The translations under genes and the position numbers were made by a program. This document shows positions 14,389 to 26,965 of a DNA stretch of 64,000 nucleotides, piece by piece (positions within the stretch are counted from its first letter, which is position 1; each line of letters starts with the position of its first letter). The stretch is taken from the NCBI GenBank assembly GCA_040954595.2, contig CM082580.2, forward strand, positions 14,074,001 to 14,138,000. Direction: 5' to 3'. Source of the stretch: Balanoglossus misakiensis. Taxonomy: Eukaryota > Hemichordata. Under the pieces are notes generated by a model that saw nothing but the letters and a program-made list of their open reading frames with translations, was not told the DNA's origin and ran no database searches.

Positions 14389-17300
14389 TTCGCAAAGTCG
14401 AGAAATCTTCGATTTTTGACGATTTTCCTGAGCTATAACCCATGATTTTTTCAAAAAATGAGCAAATTTTGAAAATTCGCAAAGTCGAGAAATCTTCGAT
14501 TTTTGACGATTTTCCTGAGCTATAACCCATGATTTTTTCAAAAAATGAGCAAATTTTGAAAATTCGCAAACTCGAAAAATCTTCAATTTTTGACGATTTT
14601 CCTGAGCTATAACCCATGATTTTTTCAAAAAATGAGCAAATTTTGAAAATTCGCAAAGTCGAAAAATCTTCGATTTTTGACGATTTTCCTGAGCTATAAC
14701 CCATGATTTTTACAAAAAATGAGCAAATATTGAAAATTCGCAAACTCGTAAAATCTTCGATTTTTGACGATTTTCCTGAGCTATAACCCATGATTTTTAC
14801 AAAAAATGAGCAAATATATAAAATTCGCAAACTCGAAAAATCTTCGATTTTTGACGATTTTCCTGAGCTATAACCCATGATTTTTACAAAAAATGAGCAA
14901 ATATATAAAATTCGCAAACTCGAAAAATCTTCGATTTTTGACGATTTTCCTGAGCTATAACCCATGATTTTTTCAAAAAATGAGCAAATATTGAAAATTC
15001 GCAAACTCGAAAAATCTTCGATTTTTGACGATTTTCCTGAGCTATAACCCATGATTTTTTCAAAAAATGAGCAAATATTGAAAATTCGCAAACTCGAAAA
15101 ATCTTCGATTTTTGACGATTTTCCTGAGCTATAACCCATGATTTTTTCAAAAAATGAGCAAATATTGAAAATTCGCAAACTCGAAAAATCTTCGATTTTT
15201 GACGATTTTCCTGAGCTATAACCCATGATTTTTTCAAAAAATGAGCAAATTTTGAAAATTCGCAAACTCGAAAAATCTTCGATTTTTGACGATTTTCCTG
15301 AGCTATAACCCATGATTTTTTCAAAAAATGAGCAAATTTTGAAAATTCGCAAACTCGAAAAATCTTCGATTTTTGACGATTTTCCTGAGCTATAACCCAT
15401 GATTTTTTCAAAAAATGAGCAAATTTTGAAAATTCGCAAACTCGAAAAATCTTCGATTTTTGACGATTTTCCTGAGCTATAACCCATGATTTTTTCAAAA
15501 AATGAGCAAATTTTGAAAATTCGCAAACTCGAAAAATCTTCGATTTTTGACGATTTTCCTGAGCTATAACCCATGATTTTTACAAAAAATGAGCAAATAT
15601 TGAAAATTCGCAAACTCGAAAAATCTTCGATTTTTGACGATTTTCCTGAGCTATAACCCATGATTTTTTCAAAAATGAGCAAATATTGAAAATTCGTAAA
15701 CTCGAAAAATCTTCGATTTTTGACGATTTTCCTGAGCTATAACCCATGATTTTTTCAAAAAATGAGCAAATATTGAAAATTCGCAAACTCGAAAAATCTT
15801 CGATTTTTGACGATTTTCCTGAGCTATAACCCATGATTTTTTCAAAAAATGAGCAAATATTGAAAATTCGCAAACTCGAAAAATCTTCGATTTTTGACGA
15901 TTTTCCTGAGCTATAACCCATGATTTTTTCAAAAAATGAGCAAATTTTGAAAATTCGCAAAGTCGAAAAATCTTCGATTTTTGACGATTTTCCTGAGCTA
16001 TAACCCATGATTTTTTCAAAAAATGAGCAAATTTTGAAAATTCGCAAAGTCGAAAAATCTTCGATTTTTGACGATTTTCCTGAGCTATAACCCATGATTT
16101 TTTCAAAAAATGAGCAAATTTTGAAATTCGCAAAGTCGAAAAATCTTCGATTTTTGACGATTTTCCTGAGCTATAACCCATGATTTTTTCAAAAATGAGC
16201 AAATTTTGAAAATTCGCAAAGTCGAAAAATCTTCGATTTTTGACGATTTTCCTGAGCTATAACCCATGATTTTTTCAAAAAATGAGCAAATTTTGAAAAT
16301 TCGCAAAGTCGAAAAATCTTCGATTTTTGACGATTTTCCTGAGCTATAACCCATGATTTTTTCAAAAAATGAGCAAATTTTGAAAATTCGCAAAGTCGAA
16401 AAATCTTCGATTTTTGACGATTTTCCTGAGCTATAACCCATGATTTTTTCAAAAAATGAGCAAATTTTGAAAATTCGCAAAGTCGAAAAATCTTCGATTT
16501 TTGACGATTTTCCTGAGCTATAACCCATGATTTTTACAAAAAATGAGCAAATATTGAAAATTCGCAAACTCGAAAAATCTTCGATTTTTGACGATTTTCC
16601 TGAGCTATAACCCATGATTTTTTCAAAAAATGAGCAAATATTGAAAATTCGCAAACTCGAAAAATCTTCGATTTTTGACGATTTTCCTGAGCTATAACCC
16701 ATGATTTTTTCAAAAAATGAGCAAATTTTGAAAATTCGCAAAGTCGAAAAATCTTCGATTTTTGACGATTTTCCTGAGCTATAACCCATGATTTTTTCAA
16801 AAAATGAGCAAATTTTGAAAATTCGCAAAGTCGAAAAATCTTCGATTTTTGACGATTTTCCTGAGCTATAACCCATGATTTTTTCAAAAAATGAGCAAAT
16901 TTTGAAAATTCGCAAAGTCGAAAAATCTTCGATTTTTGACGATTTTCCTGAGCTATAACCCATGATTTTTTCAAAAAATGAGCAAATTTTGAAAATTCGC
17001 AAAGTCGAAAAATCTTCGATTTTTGACGATTTTCCTGAGCTATAACCCCTGATTTTTTCAAAAAATGAGCAAATTTTGAAAATTCGCAAAGTCGAAAAAT
17101 CTTCGATTTTTGACGATTTTCCTGAGCTATAACCCATGATTTTTACAAAAAATGAGCAAATATTGAAAATTCGCAAACTCGAAAAATCTTCGATTTTTGA
17201 CGATTTTCCTGAGCTATAACCCATGATTTTTTCAAAAAATGAGCAAATATTGAAAATTCGCAAACTCGAAAAATCTTCGATTTTTGACGATTTTCCTGAG

Positions 17301-18690
17301 CTATAACCCATGATTTTTTCAAAAAATGAGCAAATTTTGAAAATTCGCAAAGTCGAAAAATCTTCGATTTTTGACGATTTTCCTGAGCTATAACCCATGA
17401 TTTTTTCAAAAAATGAGCAAATTTTGAAAATTCGCAAAGTCGAAAAATCTTCGATTTTTGACGATTTTCCTGAGCTATAACCCATGATTTTTTCAAAAAA
17501 TGAGCAAATTTTGAAAATTCGCAAAGTCGAAAAATCTTCGATTTTTGACGATTTTCCAGAGCTATAACCCATGATTTTTTCAAAAAATGAGCAAATTTTG
17601 AAAATTCGCAAAGTCGAAAAATCTTCGAATTTTGACGATTTTCCTGAGCTATAACCCATGATTTTTTCAAAAAATGAGCAAATTTTGAAAATTCGCAAAG
17701 TCGAAAAATCTTCGATTTTTGACGATTTTCCTGAGCTATAACCCATGATTTTTTCAAAAAATGAGCAAATTTTGAAAATTCGCAAAGTCGAAAAATCTTC
17801 GATTTTTGACGATTTTCCTGAGCTATAACCCATGATTTTTTCAAAAAATGAGCAAATTTTGAAAATTCGCAAAGTCGAAAAATCTTCGATTTTTGACGAT
17901 TTTCCTGAGCTATAACCCATGATTTTTTCAAAAAATGAGCAAATTTTGAAAATTCGCAAAGTCGAAAAATCTTCGATTTTTGACGATTTTCCTGAGCTAT
18001 AACCCATGATTTTTTCAAAAAATGAGCAAATTTTGAAAATTCGCAAAGTCGAAAAATCTTCGATTTTTGACGATTTTCCTGAGCTATAACCCATGATTTT
18101 TTCAAAAAATGAGCAAATTTTGAAAAATTCGCAAAGTCGAAAAATCTTCGATTTTTGACGATTTTCCTGAGCTATAACCCATGATTTTTTCAAAAAATGA
18201 GCAAATTTTGAAAATTCGCAAAGTCGAAAAATCTTCGATTTTTGACGATTTTCCTGAGCTATAACCCATGATTTTTTCAAAAAATGAGCAAATTTTGAAA
18301 ATTCGCAAAGTCGAAAAATCTTCGATTTTTGACGATTTTCCTGAGCTATAACCCATGATTTTTCAAAAAATGAGCAAATTTTGAAAATTCGCAAAGTCGA
18401 AAAATCTTCGATTTTTGACGATTTTCCTGAGCTATAACCCATGATTTTTTCAAAAAATGAGCAAATTTTGAAAATTCGCAAACTCGAAAAATCTTCGATT
18501 TTTGACGATTTTCCTGAGCTATAACCCATGATTTTTACAAAAAATGAGCAAATATTGAAAATTCGCAAACTCGAAAAATCTTCGATTTTTGACGATTTTC
18601 CTGAGCTATAACCCATGATTTTTTCAAAAAATGAGCAAATATTGAAAATTCGCAAACTCGAAAAATCTTCGATTTTTGACGATTTTCCTG

Positions 18691-19240
18691 AGCTATATAG
18701 ACACATGATTTTTTCAAAAAATGAGCAAATTTTGAAAATTCGCAAAGTCGAAAAATCTTCGATTTTTGACGATTTTCCTGAGCTATAACCCATGATTTTT
18801 TCAAAAAATGAGCAAATTTTGAAAATTCGCAAAGTCGAAAAATCTTCGATTTTTGACGATTTTCCTGAGCTATAACCCATGATTTTTTCAAAAAATGAGC
18901 AAATTTTGAAAATTCGCAAAGTCGAAAAATCTTCGATTTTTGACGATTTTCCTGAGCTATAACCCATGATTTTTTCAAAAAATGAGCAAATTTTGAAAAT
19001 TCGCAAAGTCGAAAAATCTTCGATTTTTGACGATTTTCCTGAGCTATAACCCATGATTTTTACAAAAAATGAGCAAATATTGAAAATTCGCAAACTCGAA
19101 AAATCTTCGATTTTTGACGATTTTCCTGAGCTATAACCCATGATTTTTTCAAAAAATGAGCAAATATTGAAAATTCGCAAACTCGAAAAATCTTCGATTT
19201 TTGACGATTTTCCTGAGCTATATAGACACATGATTTTTTC
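18691..19240. repeat. Six-monomer higher-order repeat marked by a 3-bp longer variant
   Basis: The word AGCTATATAGACACATGA replaces AGCTATAACCCATGA at 18,691 and again at 19,216. The spacing is 525 bp, that is six monomers (522) plus the 3 bp gained by the variant itself. Both are preceded by the same TTTTTACAAAAAATG and CAAATATTG monomers, so a block of about six monomers was duplicated. Confidence 0.75.
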
Positions 19241-22200
19241 AAAAAATGAGCAAATTTTGAAAATTCGCAAAGTCGAAAAATCTTCGATTTTTGACGATTT
19301 TCCTGAGCTATAACCCATGATTTTTTCAAAAAATGAGCAAATTTTGAAAATTCGCAAAGTCGAAAAATCTTCGATTTTTGACGATTTTCCTGAGCTATAA
19401 CCCATGATTTTTTCAAAAAATGAGCAAATTTTGAAAATTCGCAAAGTCGAAAAATCTTCGATTTTTGACGATTTTCCTGAGCTATAACCCATGATTTTTT
19501 CAAAAAATGAGCAAATTTTGAAAATTCGCAAAGTCGAAAAATCTTCGATTTTTGACGATTTTCCTGAGCTATAACCCATGATTTTTTCAAAAAATGAGCA
19601 AATTTTGAAAATTCGCAAAGTCGAAAAATCTTCGATTTTTGACGATTTTCCTGAGCTATAACCCATGATTTTTTCAAAAAATGAGCAAATTTTGAAAATT
19701 CGCAAAGTCGAAAAATCTTCGATTTTTGACGATTTTCCTGAGCTATAACCCATGATTTTTTCAAAAAATGAGCAAATTTTGAAAATTCGCAAAGTCGAAA
19801 AATCTTCGATTTTTGACGATTTTCCTGAGCTATAACCCATGATTTTTTCAAAAAATGAGCAAATTTTGAAAATTCGCAAAGTCGAAAAATCTTCGATTTT
19901 TGACGATTTTCCTGAGCTATAACCCATGATTTTTTCAAAAAATGAGCAAATTTTGAAAATTCGCAAACTCGAAAAATCTTCGATTTTTGACGAGTTTCCT
20001 GAGCTATAACCCATGATTTTTACAAAAAATGAGCAAATTTTGAAAATTCGCAAACTCGAAAAATCTTCGATTTTTGACGAGTTTCCTGAGCTATAACCCA
20101 TGATTTTTTCAAAAAATGAGCAAATATTGAAAATTCGCAAACTCGAAAAATCTTCGATTTTTGACGATTTTCCAGAGCTATAACCCATGATTTTTTCAAA
20201 AAATGAGCAAATTTTGAAAATTCGCAAAGTCCAAGAATCTTCGATTTTTGACGATTTTCCTGAGCTATAACCCATGATTTTTTCAAAAAATGAGCAAATT
20301 TTGAAAATTCGCAAAGTCGAAAAATCTTCGATTTTTGACGATTTTCCTGAGCTATAACCCATGATTTTTTCAAAAAATGAGCAAATTTTGAAAATTCGCA
20401 AAGTCGAAAAATCTTCGATTTTTGACGATTTTCCTGAGCTATAACCCATGATTTTTTCAAAAAATGAGCAAATTTTGAAAATTCGCAAAGTCGAAAAATC
20501 TTCGATTTTTGACGATTTTCCTGAGCTATAACCCATGATTTTTTCAAAAAATGAGCAAATTTTGAAAATTCGCAAAGTCGAAAAATCTTCGATTTTTGAC
20601 GATTTTCCTGAGCTATAACCCATGATTTTTTCAAAAAATGAGCAAATTTTGAAAATTCGCAAAGTCGAAAAATCTTCGATTTTTGACGATTTTCCTGAGC
20701 TATAACCCATGATTTTTTCAAAAAATGAGCAAATTTTGAAAATTCGCAAAGTCGAAAAATCTTCGATTTTTGACGATTTTCCTGAGCTATAACCCATGAT
20801 TTTTTCAAAAAATGAGCAAATTTTGAAAATTCGCAAAGTCGAAAAATCTTCGATTTTTGACGATTTTCCTGAGCTATAACCCATGATTTTTTCAAAAAAT
20901 GAGCAAATTTTGAAAATTCGCAAAGACGAAAAATCTTCGATTTTTGACGATTTTCCTGAGCTATAACCCATGATTTTTTCAAAAATGAGCAAATTTTGAA
21001 AATTCGCAAACTCGAAAAATCTTCGATTTTTGACGATTTTCCTGAGCTATAACCCATGATTTTTTCAAAAAATGAGCAAATTTTGAAAATTCGCAAACTC
21101 GAAAAATCTTCGATTTTTGACGATTTTCCTGAGCTATAACCCATGATTTTTTCAAAAAATGAGCAAATTTTGAAAATTCGCAAACTCGAAAAATCTTCGA
21201 TTTTTGACGATTTTCCTGAGCTATAACCCATGATTTTTTCAAAAAATGAGCAAATTTTGAAAATTCGCAAACTCGAAAAATCTTCGATTTTTGACGATTT
21301 TCCTGAGCTATAACCCATGATTTTTTCAAAAAATGAGCAAATTTTGAAAATTCGCAAAGTCGAAAAATCTTCGATTTTTGACGATTTTCCTGAGCTATAA
21401 CCCATGATTTTTTCAAAAAATGAGCAAATTTTGAAAATTCGCAAAGTCGAAAAATCTTCGATTTTTGACGATTTTCCTGAGCTATAACCCATGATTTTTT
21501 CAAAAAATGAGCAAATTTTGAAAATTCGCAAAGTCGAAAAATCTTCGATTTTTGACGATTTTCCTGAGCTATAACCCATGATTTTTTCAAAAAATGAGCA
21601 AATTTTGAAAATTCGCAAAGTCGAAAAATCTTCGATTTTTGACGATTTTCCTGAGCTATAACCCATGATTTTTTCAAAAAATGAGCAAATTTTGAAAATT
21701 CGCAAACTCGAAAAATCTTCGATTTTTGACGATTTTCCTGAGCTATAACCCATGATTTTTTCAAAAAATGAGCAAATTTTGAAAATTCGCAAACTCGAAA
21801 AATCTTCGATTTTTGACGATTTTCCTGAGCTATAACCCATGATTTTTTCAAAAAATGAGCAAATTTTGAAAATTCGCAAACTCGAAAAATCTTCGATTTT
21901 TGACGATTTTCCTGAGCTATAACCCATGATTTTTTCAAAAATGAGCAAATTTGAAAATTCGCAAACTCGAAAAATCTTCGATTTTTGACGATTTTCCTGA
22001 GCTATAACCCATGATTTTTTCAAAAAATGAGCAAATTTTGAAAATTCGCAAACTCGAAAAATCTTCGATTTTTGACGATTTTCCTGAGCTATAACCCATG
22101 ATTTTTTCAAAAAATGAGCAAATTTTGAAAATTCGCAAAGTCGAAAAATCTTCGATTTTTGACGATTTTTCCTGAGCTATAACCCATGATTTTTTCAAAA

Positions 22201-22899
22201 AATGAGCAAATTTTGAAAATTCGCAAAGTCGTAAAATCTTCGATTTTTGACGATTTTCCTGAGCTATAACCCATGATTTTTTCAAAAAATGAGCAAATTT
22301 TGAAAATTCGCAAAGTCGAAAAATCTTCGATTTTTGACGATTTTCCTGAGCTATAACCCATGATTTTTTCAAAAAATGAGCAAATTTTGAAAATTCGCAA
22401 AGTCGTAAAATCTTCGATTTTTGACGATTTTCCTGAGCTATAACCCATGATTTTTTCAAAAAATGAGCAAATTTTGAAAATTCGCAAACTCGAAAAATCT
22501 TCGATTTTTGACGATTTTCCTGAGCTATAACCCATGATTTTTTCAAAAAATGAGCAAATTTTGAAAATTCGCAAACTCGAAAAATCTTCGATTTTTGACG
22601 ATTTTCCTGAGCTATAACCCATGATTTTTTCAAAAAATGAGCAAATTTTGAAAATTCGCAAAGTCGAAAAATCTTCGATTTTTGACGATTTTCCTGAGCT
22701 ATAACCCATGATTTTTTCAAAAAATGAGCAAATTTTGAAAATTCGCAAAGTCGAAAAATCTTCGATTTTTGACGATTTTCCTGAGCTATAACCCATGATT
22801 TTTTCAAAAAATGAGCAAATTTTGAAAATTCGCAAAGTCGAAAAATCTTCGATTTTTGACGATTTTCCTGAGCTATAACCCATGATTTTTTCAAAAAAT

Positions 22900-25800
22900 G
22901 AGCAAATTTTGAAAATTCGCAAACTCGAAAAATCTTCGATTTTTGACGATTTTCCTGAGCTATAACCCATGATTTTTTCAAAAAATGAGCAAATTTTGAA
23001 AATTCGCAAACTCGAAAAATCTTCGATTTTTGACGATTTTCCTGAGCTATAACCCATGATTTTTTCAAAAGATGAGCAAATTTTGAAAATTCGCAAACTC
23101 GAAAAATCTTCGATTTTTGACGATTTTCCTGAGCTATAACCCATGATTTTTTCAAAAGATGAGCAAATATTGAAAATTCGCAAACTCGAAAAATCTTCGA
23201 TTTTTGACGATTTTCCTGAGCTATAACCCATGATTTTTTCAAAAGATGAGCAAATATTGAAAATTCGCAAACTCGAAAAATCTTCGATTTTTGACGATTT
23301 TCCTGAGCTATAACCCATGATTTTTTCAAAAGATGAGCAAATATTGAAAATTCGCAAACTCGAAAAATCTTCGATTTTTGACGATTTTCCTGAGCTATAA
23401 CCCATGATTTTTTCAAAAGATGAGCAAATATTGAAAATTCGCAAACTCGAAAAATCTTCGATTTTTGACGATTTTCCTGAGCTATAACCCATGATTTTTT
23501 CAAAAAATGAGCAAATTTTGAAAATTCGCAAACTCGAAAAATCTTCGATTTTTGACGATTTTCCTGAGCTATAACCCATGATTTTTTCAAAAAATGAGCA
23601 AATTTTGAAAATTCGCAAACTCGAAAAATCTTCGATTTTTGACGATTTTCCTGAGCTATAACCCATGATTTTTTCAAAAAATGAGCAAATTTTGAAAATT
23701 CGCAAACTCGAAAAATCTTCGATTTTTGACGATTTTCCTGAGCTATAACCCATGATTTTTTCAAAAAATGAGCAAATATTGAAAATTCGCAAACTCGAAA
23801 AATCTTCGATTTTTGACGATTTTCCTGAGCTATAACCCATGATTTTTTCAAAAAATGAGCAAATTTTGAAAATTCGCAAACTCGAAAAATCTTCGATTTT
23901 TGACGATTTTCCTGAGCTATAACCCATGATTTTTTCAAAAAATGAGCAAATTTTGAAAATTCGCAAACTCGAAAAATCTTCGATTTTTGACGATTTTCCT
24001 GAGCTATAACCCATGATTTTTTCAAAAAATGAGCAAATATTGAAAATTCGCAAACTCGAAAAATCTTCGATTTTTGACGATTTTCCTGAGCTATAACCCA
24101 TGATTTTTTCAAAAAATGAGCAAATTTTGAAAATTCGCAAAGTCGAAAAATCTTCGATTTTTGACGATTTTCCTGAGCTATAACCCATGATTTTTTCAAA
24201 AAATGAGCAAATTTTGAAAATTCGCAAACTCGAAAAATCTTCGATTTTTGACGATTTTCCTGAGCTATAACCCATGATTTTTTCAAAAAATGAGCAAATT
24301 TTGAAAATTCGCAAAGTCGAAAAATCTTCGATTTTTGACGATTTTCCTGAGCTATAACCCATGATTTTTTCAAAAAATGAGCAAATTTTGAAAATTCGCA
24401 AAGTCGAAAAATCTTCGATTTTTGACGATTTTCCTGAGCTATAACCCATGATTTTTTCAAAAAATGAGCAAATTTTGAAAATTCGCAAAGTCGAAAAATC
24501 TTCGATTTTTGACGATTTTCCTGAGCTATAACCCATGATTTTTTCAAAAAATGAGCAAATTTTGAAAATTCGCAAAGTCGAAAAATCTTCGATTTTTGAC
24601 GATTTTCCTGAGCTATAACCCATGATTTTTTCAAAAAATGAGCAAATTTTGAAAATTCGCAAACTCGAAAAATCTTCGATTTTTGACGATTTTCCTGAGC
24701 TATAACCCATGATTTTTTCAAAAAATGAGCAAATTTTGAAAATTCGCAAACTCGAAAAATCTTCGATTTTTGACGATTTTCCTGAGCTATAACCCATGAT
24801 TTTTTCAAAAAATGAGCAAATTTTGAAAATTCGCAAACTCGAAAAATCTTCGATTTTTGACGATTTTCCTGAGCTATAACCCATGATTTTTTCAAAAAAT
24901 GAGCAAATTTTGAAAATTCGCAAAGTCGTAAAATCTTCGATTTTTGACGATTTTCCTGAGCTATAACCCATGATTTTTTCAAAAAATGAGCAAATTTTGA
25001 AAATTCGCAAAGTCGAAAAATCTTCGATTTTTGACGATTTTCCTGAGCTATAACCCATGATTTTTTCAAAAAATGAGCAAATTTTGAAAATTCGCAAACT
25101 CGAAAAATCTTCGATTTTTGACGATTTTCCTGAGCTATAACCCATGATTTTTCAAAAAATGAGCAAATTTTGAAAATTCGCAAACTCGAAAAATCTTCGA
25201 TTTTTGACGATTTTCCTGAGCTATAACCCATGATTTTTTCAAAAGATGAGCAAATTTTGAAAATTCGCAAACTCGAAAAATCTTCGATTTTTGACGATTT
25301 TCCTGAGCTATAACCCATGATTTTTTCAAAAGATGAGCAAATATTGAAAATTCGCAAACTCGAAAAATCTTCGATTTTTGACGATTTTCCTGAGCTATAA
25401 CCCATGATTTTTTCAAAAGATGAGCAAATATTGAAAATTCGCAAACTCGAAAAATCTTCGATTTTTGACGATTTTCCTGAGCTATAACCCATGATTTTTT
25501 CAAAAGATGAGCAAATATTGAAAATTCGCAAACTCGAAAAATCTTCGATTTTTGACGATTTTCCTGAGCTATAACCCATGATTTTTTCAAAAGATGAGCA
25601 AATATTGAAAATTCGCAAACTCGAAAAATCTTCGATTTTTGACGATTTTCCTGAGCTATAACCCATGATTTTTTCAAAAAATGAGCAAATTTTGAAAATT
25701 CGCAAACTCGAAAAATCTTCGATTTTTGACGATTTTCCTGAGCTATAACCCATGATTTTTTCAAAAAATGAGCAAATTTTGAAAATTCGCAAACTCGAAA

Positions 25801-26965
25801 AATCTTCGATTTTTGACGATTTTCCTGAGCTATAACCCATGATTTTTTCAAAAAATGAGCAAATATTGAAAATTCGCAAACTCGAAAAATCTTCGATTTT
25901 TGACGATTTTCCTGAGCTATAACCCATGATTTTTTCAAAAAATGAGCAAATTTTGAAAATTCGCAAAGTCGAAAAATCTTCGATTTTTGACGATTTTCCT
26001 GAGCTATAACCCATGATTTTTTCAAAAAATGAGCAAATTTTGAAAATTCGCAAACTCGAAAAATCTTCGATTTTTGACGATTTTCCTGAGCTATAACCCA
26101 TGATTTTTTCAAAAAATGAGCAAATTTTGAAAATTCGCAAAGTCGAAAAATCTTCGATTTTTGACGATTTTCCTGAGCTATAACCCATGATTTTTTCAAA
26201 AAATGAGCAAATTTTGAAAATTCGCAAAGTCGAAAAATCTTCGATTTTTGACGATTTTCCTGAGCTATAACCCATGATTTTTTCAAAAAATGAGCAAATT
26301 TTGAAAATTCGCAAAGTCGAAAAATCTTCGATTTTTGACGATTTTCCTGAGCTATAACCCATGATTTTTTCAAAAAATGAGCAAATTTTGAAAATTCGCA
26401 AAGTCGAAAAATCTTCGATTTTTGACGATTTTCCTGAGCTATAACCCATGATTTTTTCAAAAAATGAGCAAATTTTGAAAATTCGCAAACTCGAAAAATC
26501 TTCGATTTTTGACGATTTTCCTGAGCTATAACCCATGATTTTTTCAAAAAATGAGCAAATTTTGAAAATTCGCAAACTCGAAAAATCTTCGATTTTTGAC
26601 GATTTTCCTGAGCTATAACCCATGATTTTTTCAAAAAATGAGCAAATTTTGAAAATTCGCAAACTCGAAAAATCTTCGATTTTTGACGATTTTCCTGAGC
26701 TATAACCCATGATTTTTTCAAAAAATGAGCAAATTTTGAAAATTCGCAAAGTCGTAAAATCTTCGATTTTTGACGATTTTCCTGAGCTATAACCCATGAT
26801 TTTTTCAAAAAATGAGCAAATTTTGAAAATTCGCAAAGTCGAAAAATCTTCGATTTTTGACGATTTTCCTGAGCTATAACCCATGATTTTTTCAAAAAAT
26901 GAGCAAATTTTGAAAATTCGCAAACTCGAAAAATCTTCGATTTTTGACGATTTTCCTGAGCTATA
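22900..26965. repeat. 21-25-monomer higher-order repeat, two copies
   Basis: Five consecutive monomers carry CAAAAGATGAGC at 23,071-23,419 and again at 25,245-25,593. The offset is 2174 bp, or 25 monomers minus the 1-bp deletion near 25,150. Downstream both copies share the same succession of AAACTC and AAAGTC monomers. It ends in CGTAAAATC at 24,920 and 26,746, an offset of 1826 bp or 21 monomers minus 1. The first copy has four extra monomers between the markers, so gain or loss was by whole monomers. Confidence 0.75.
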
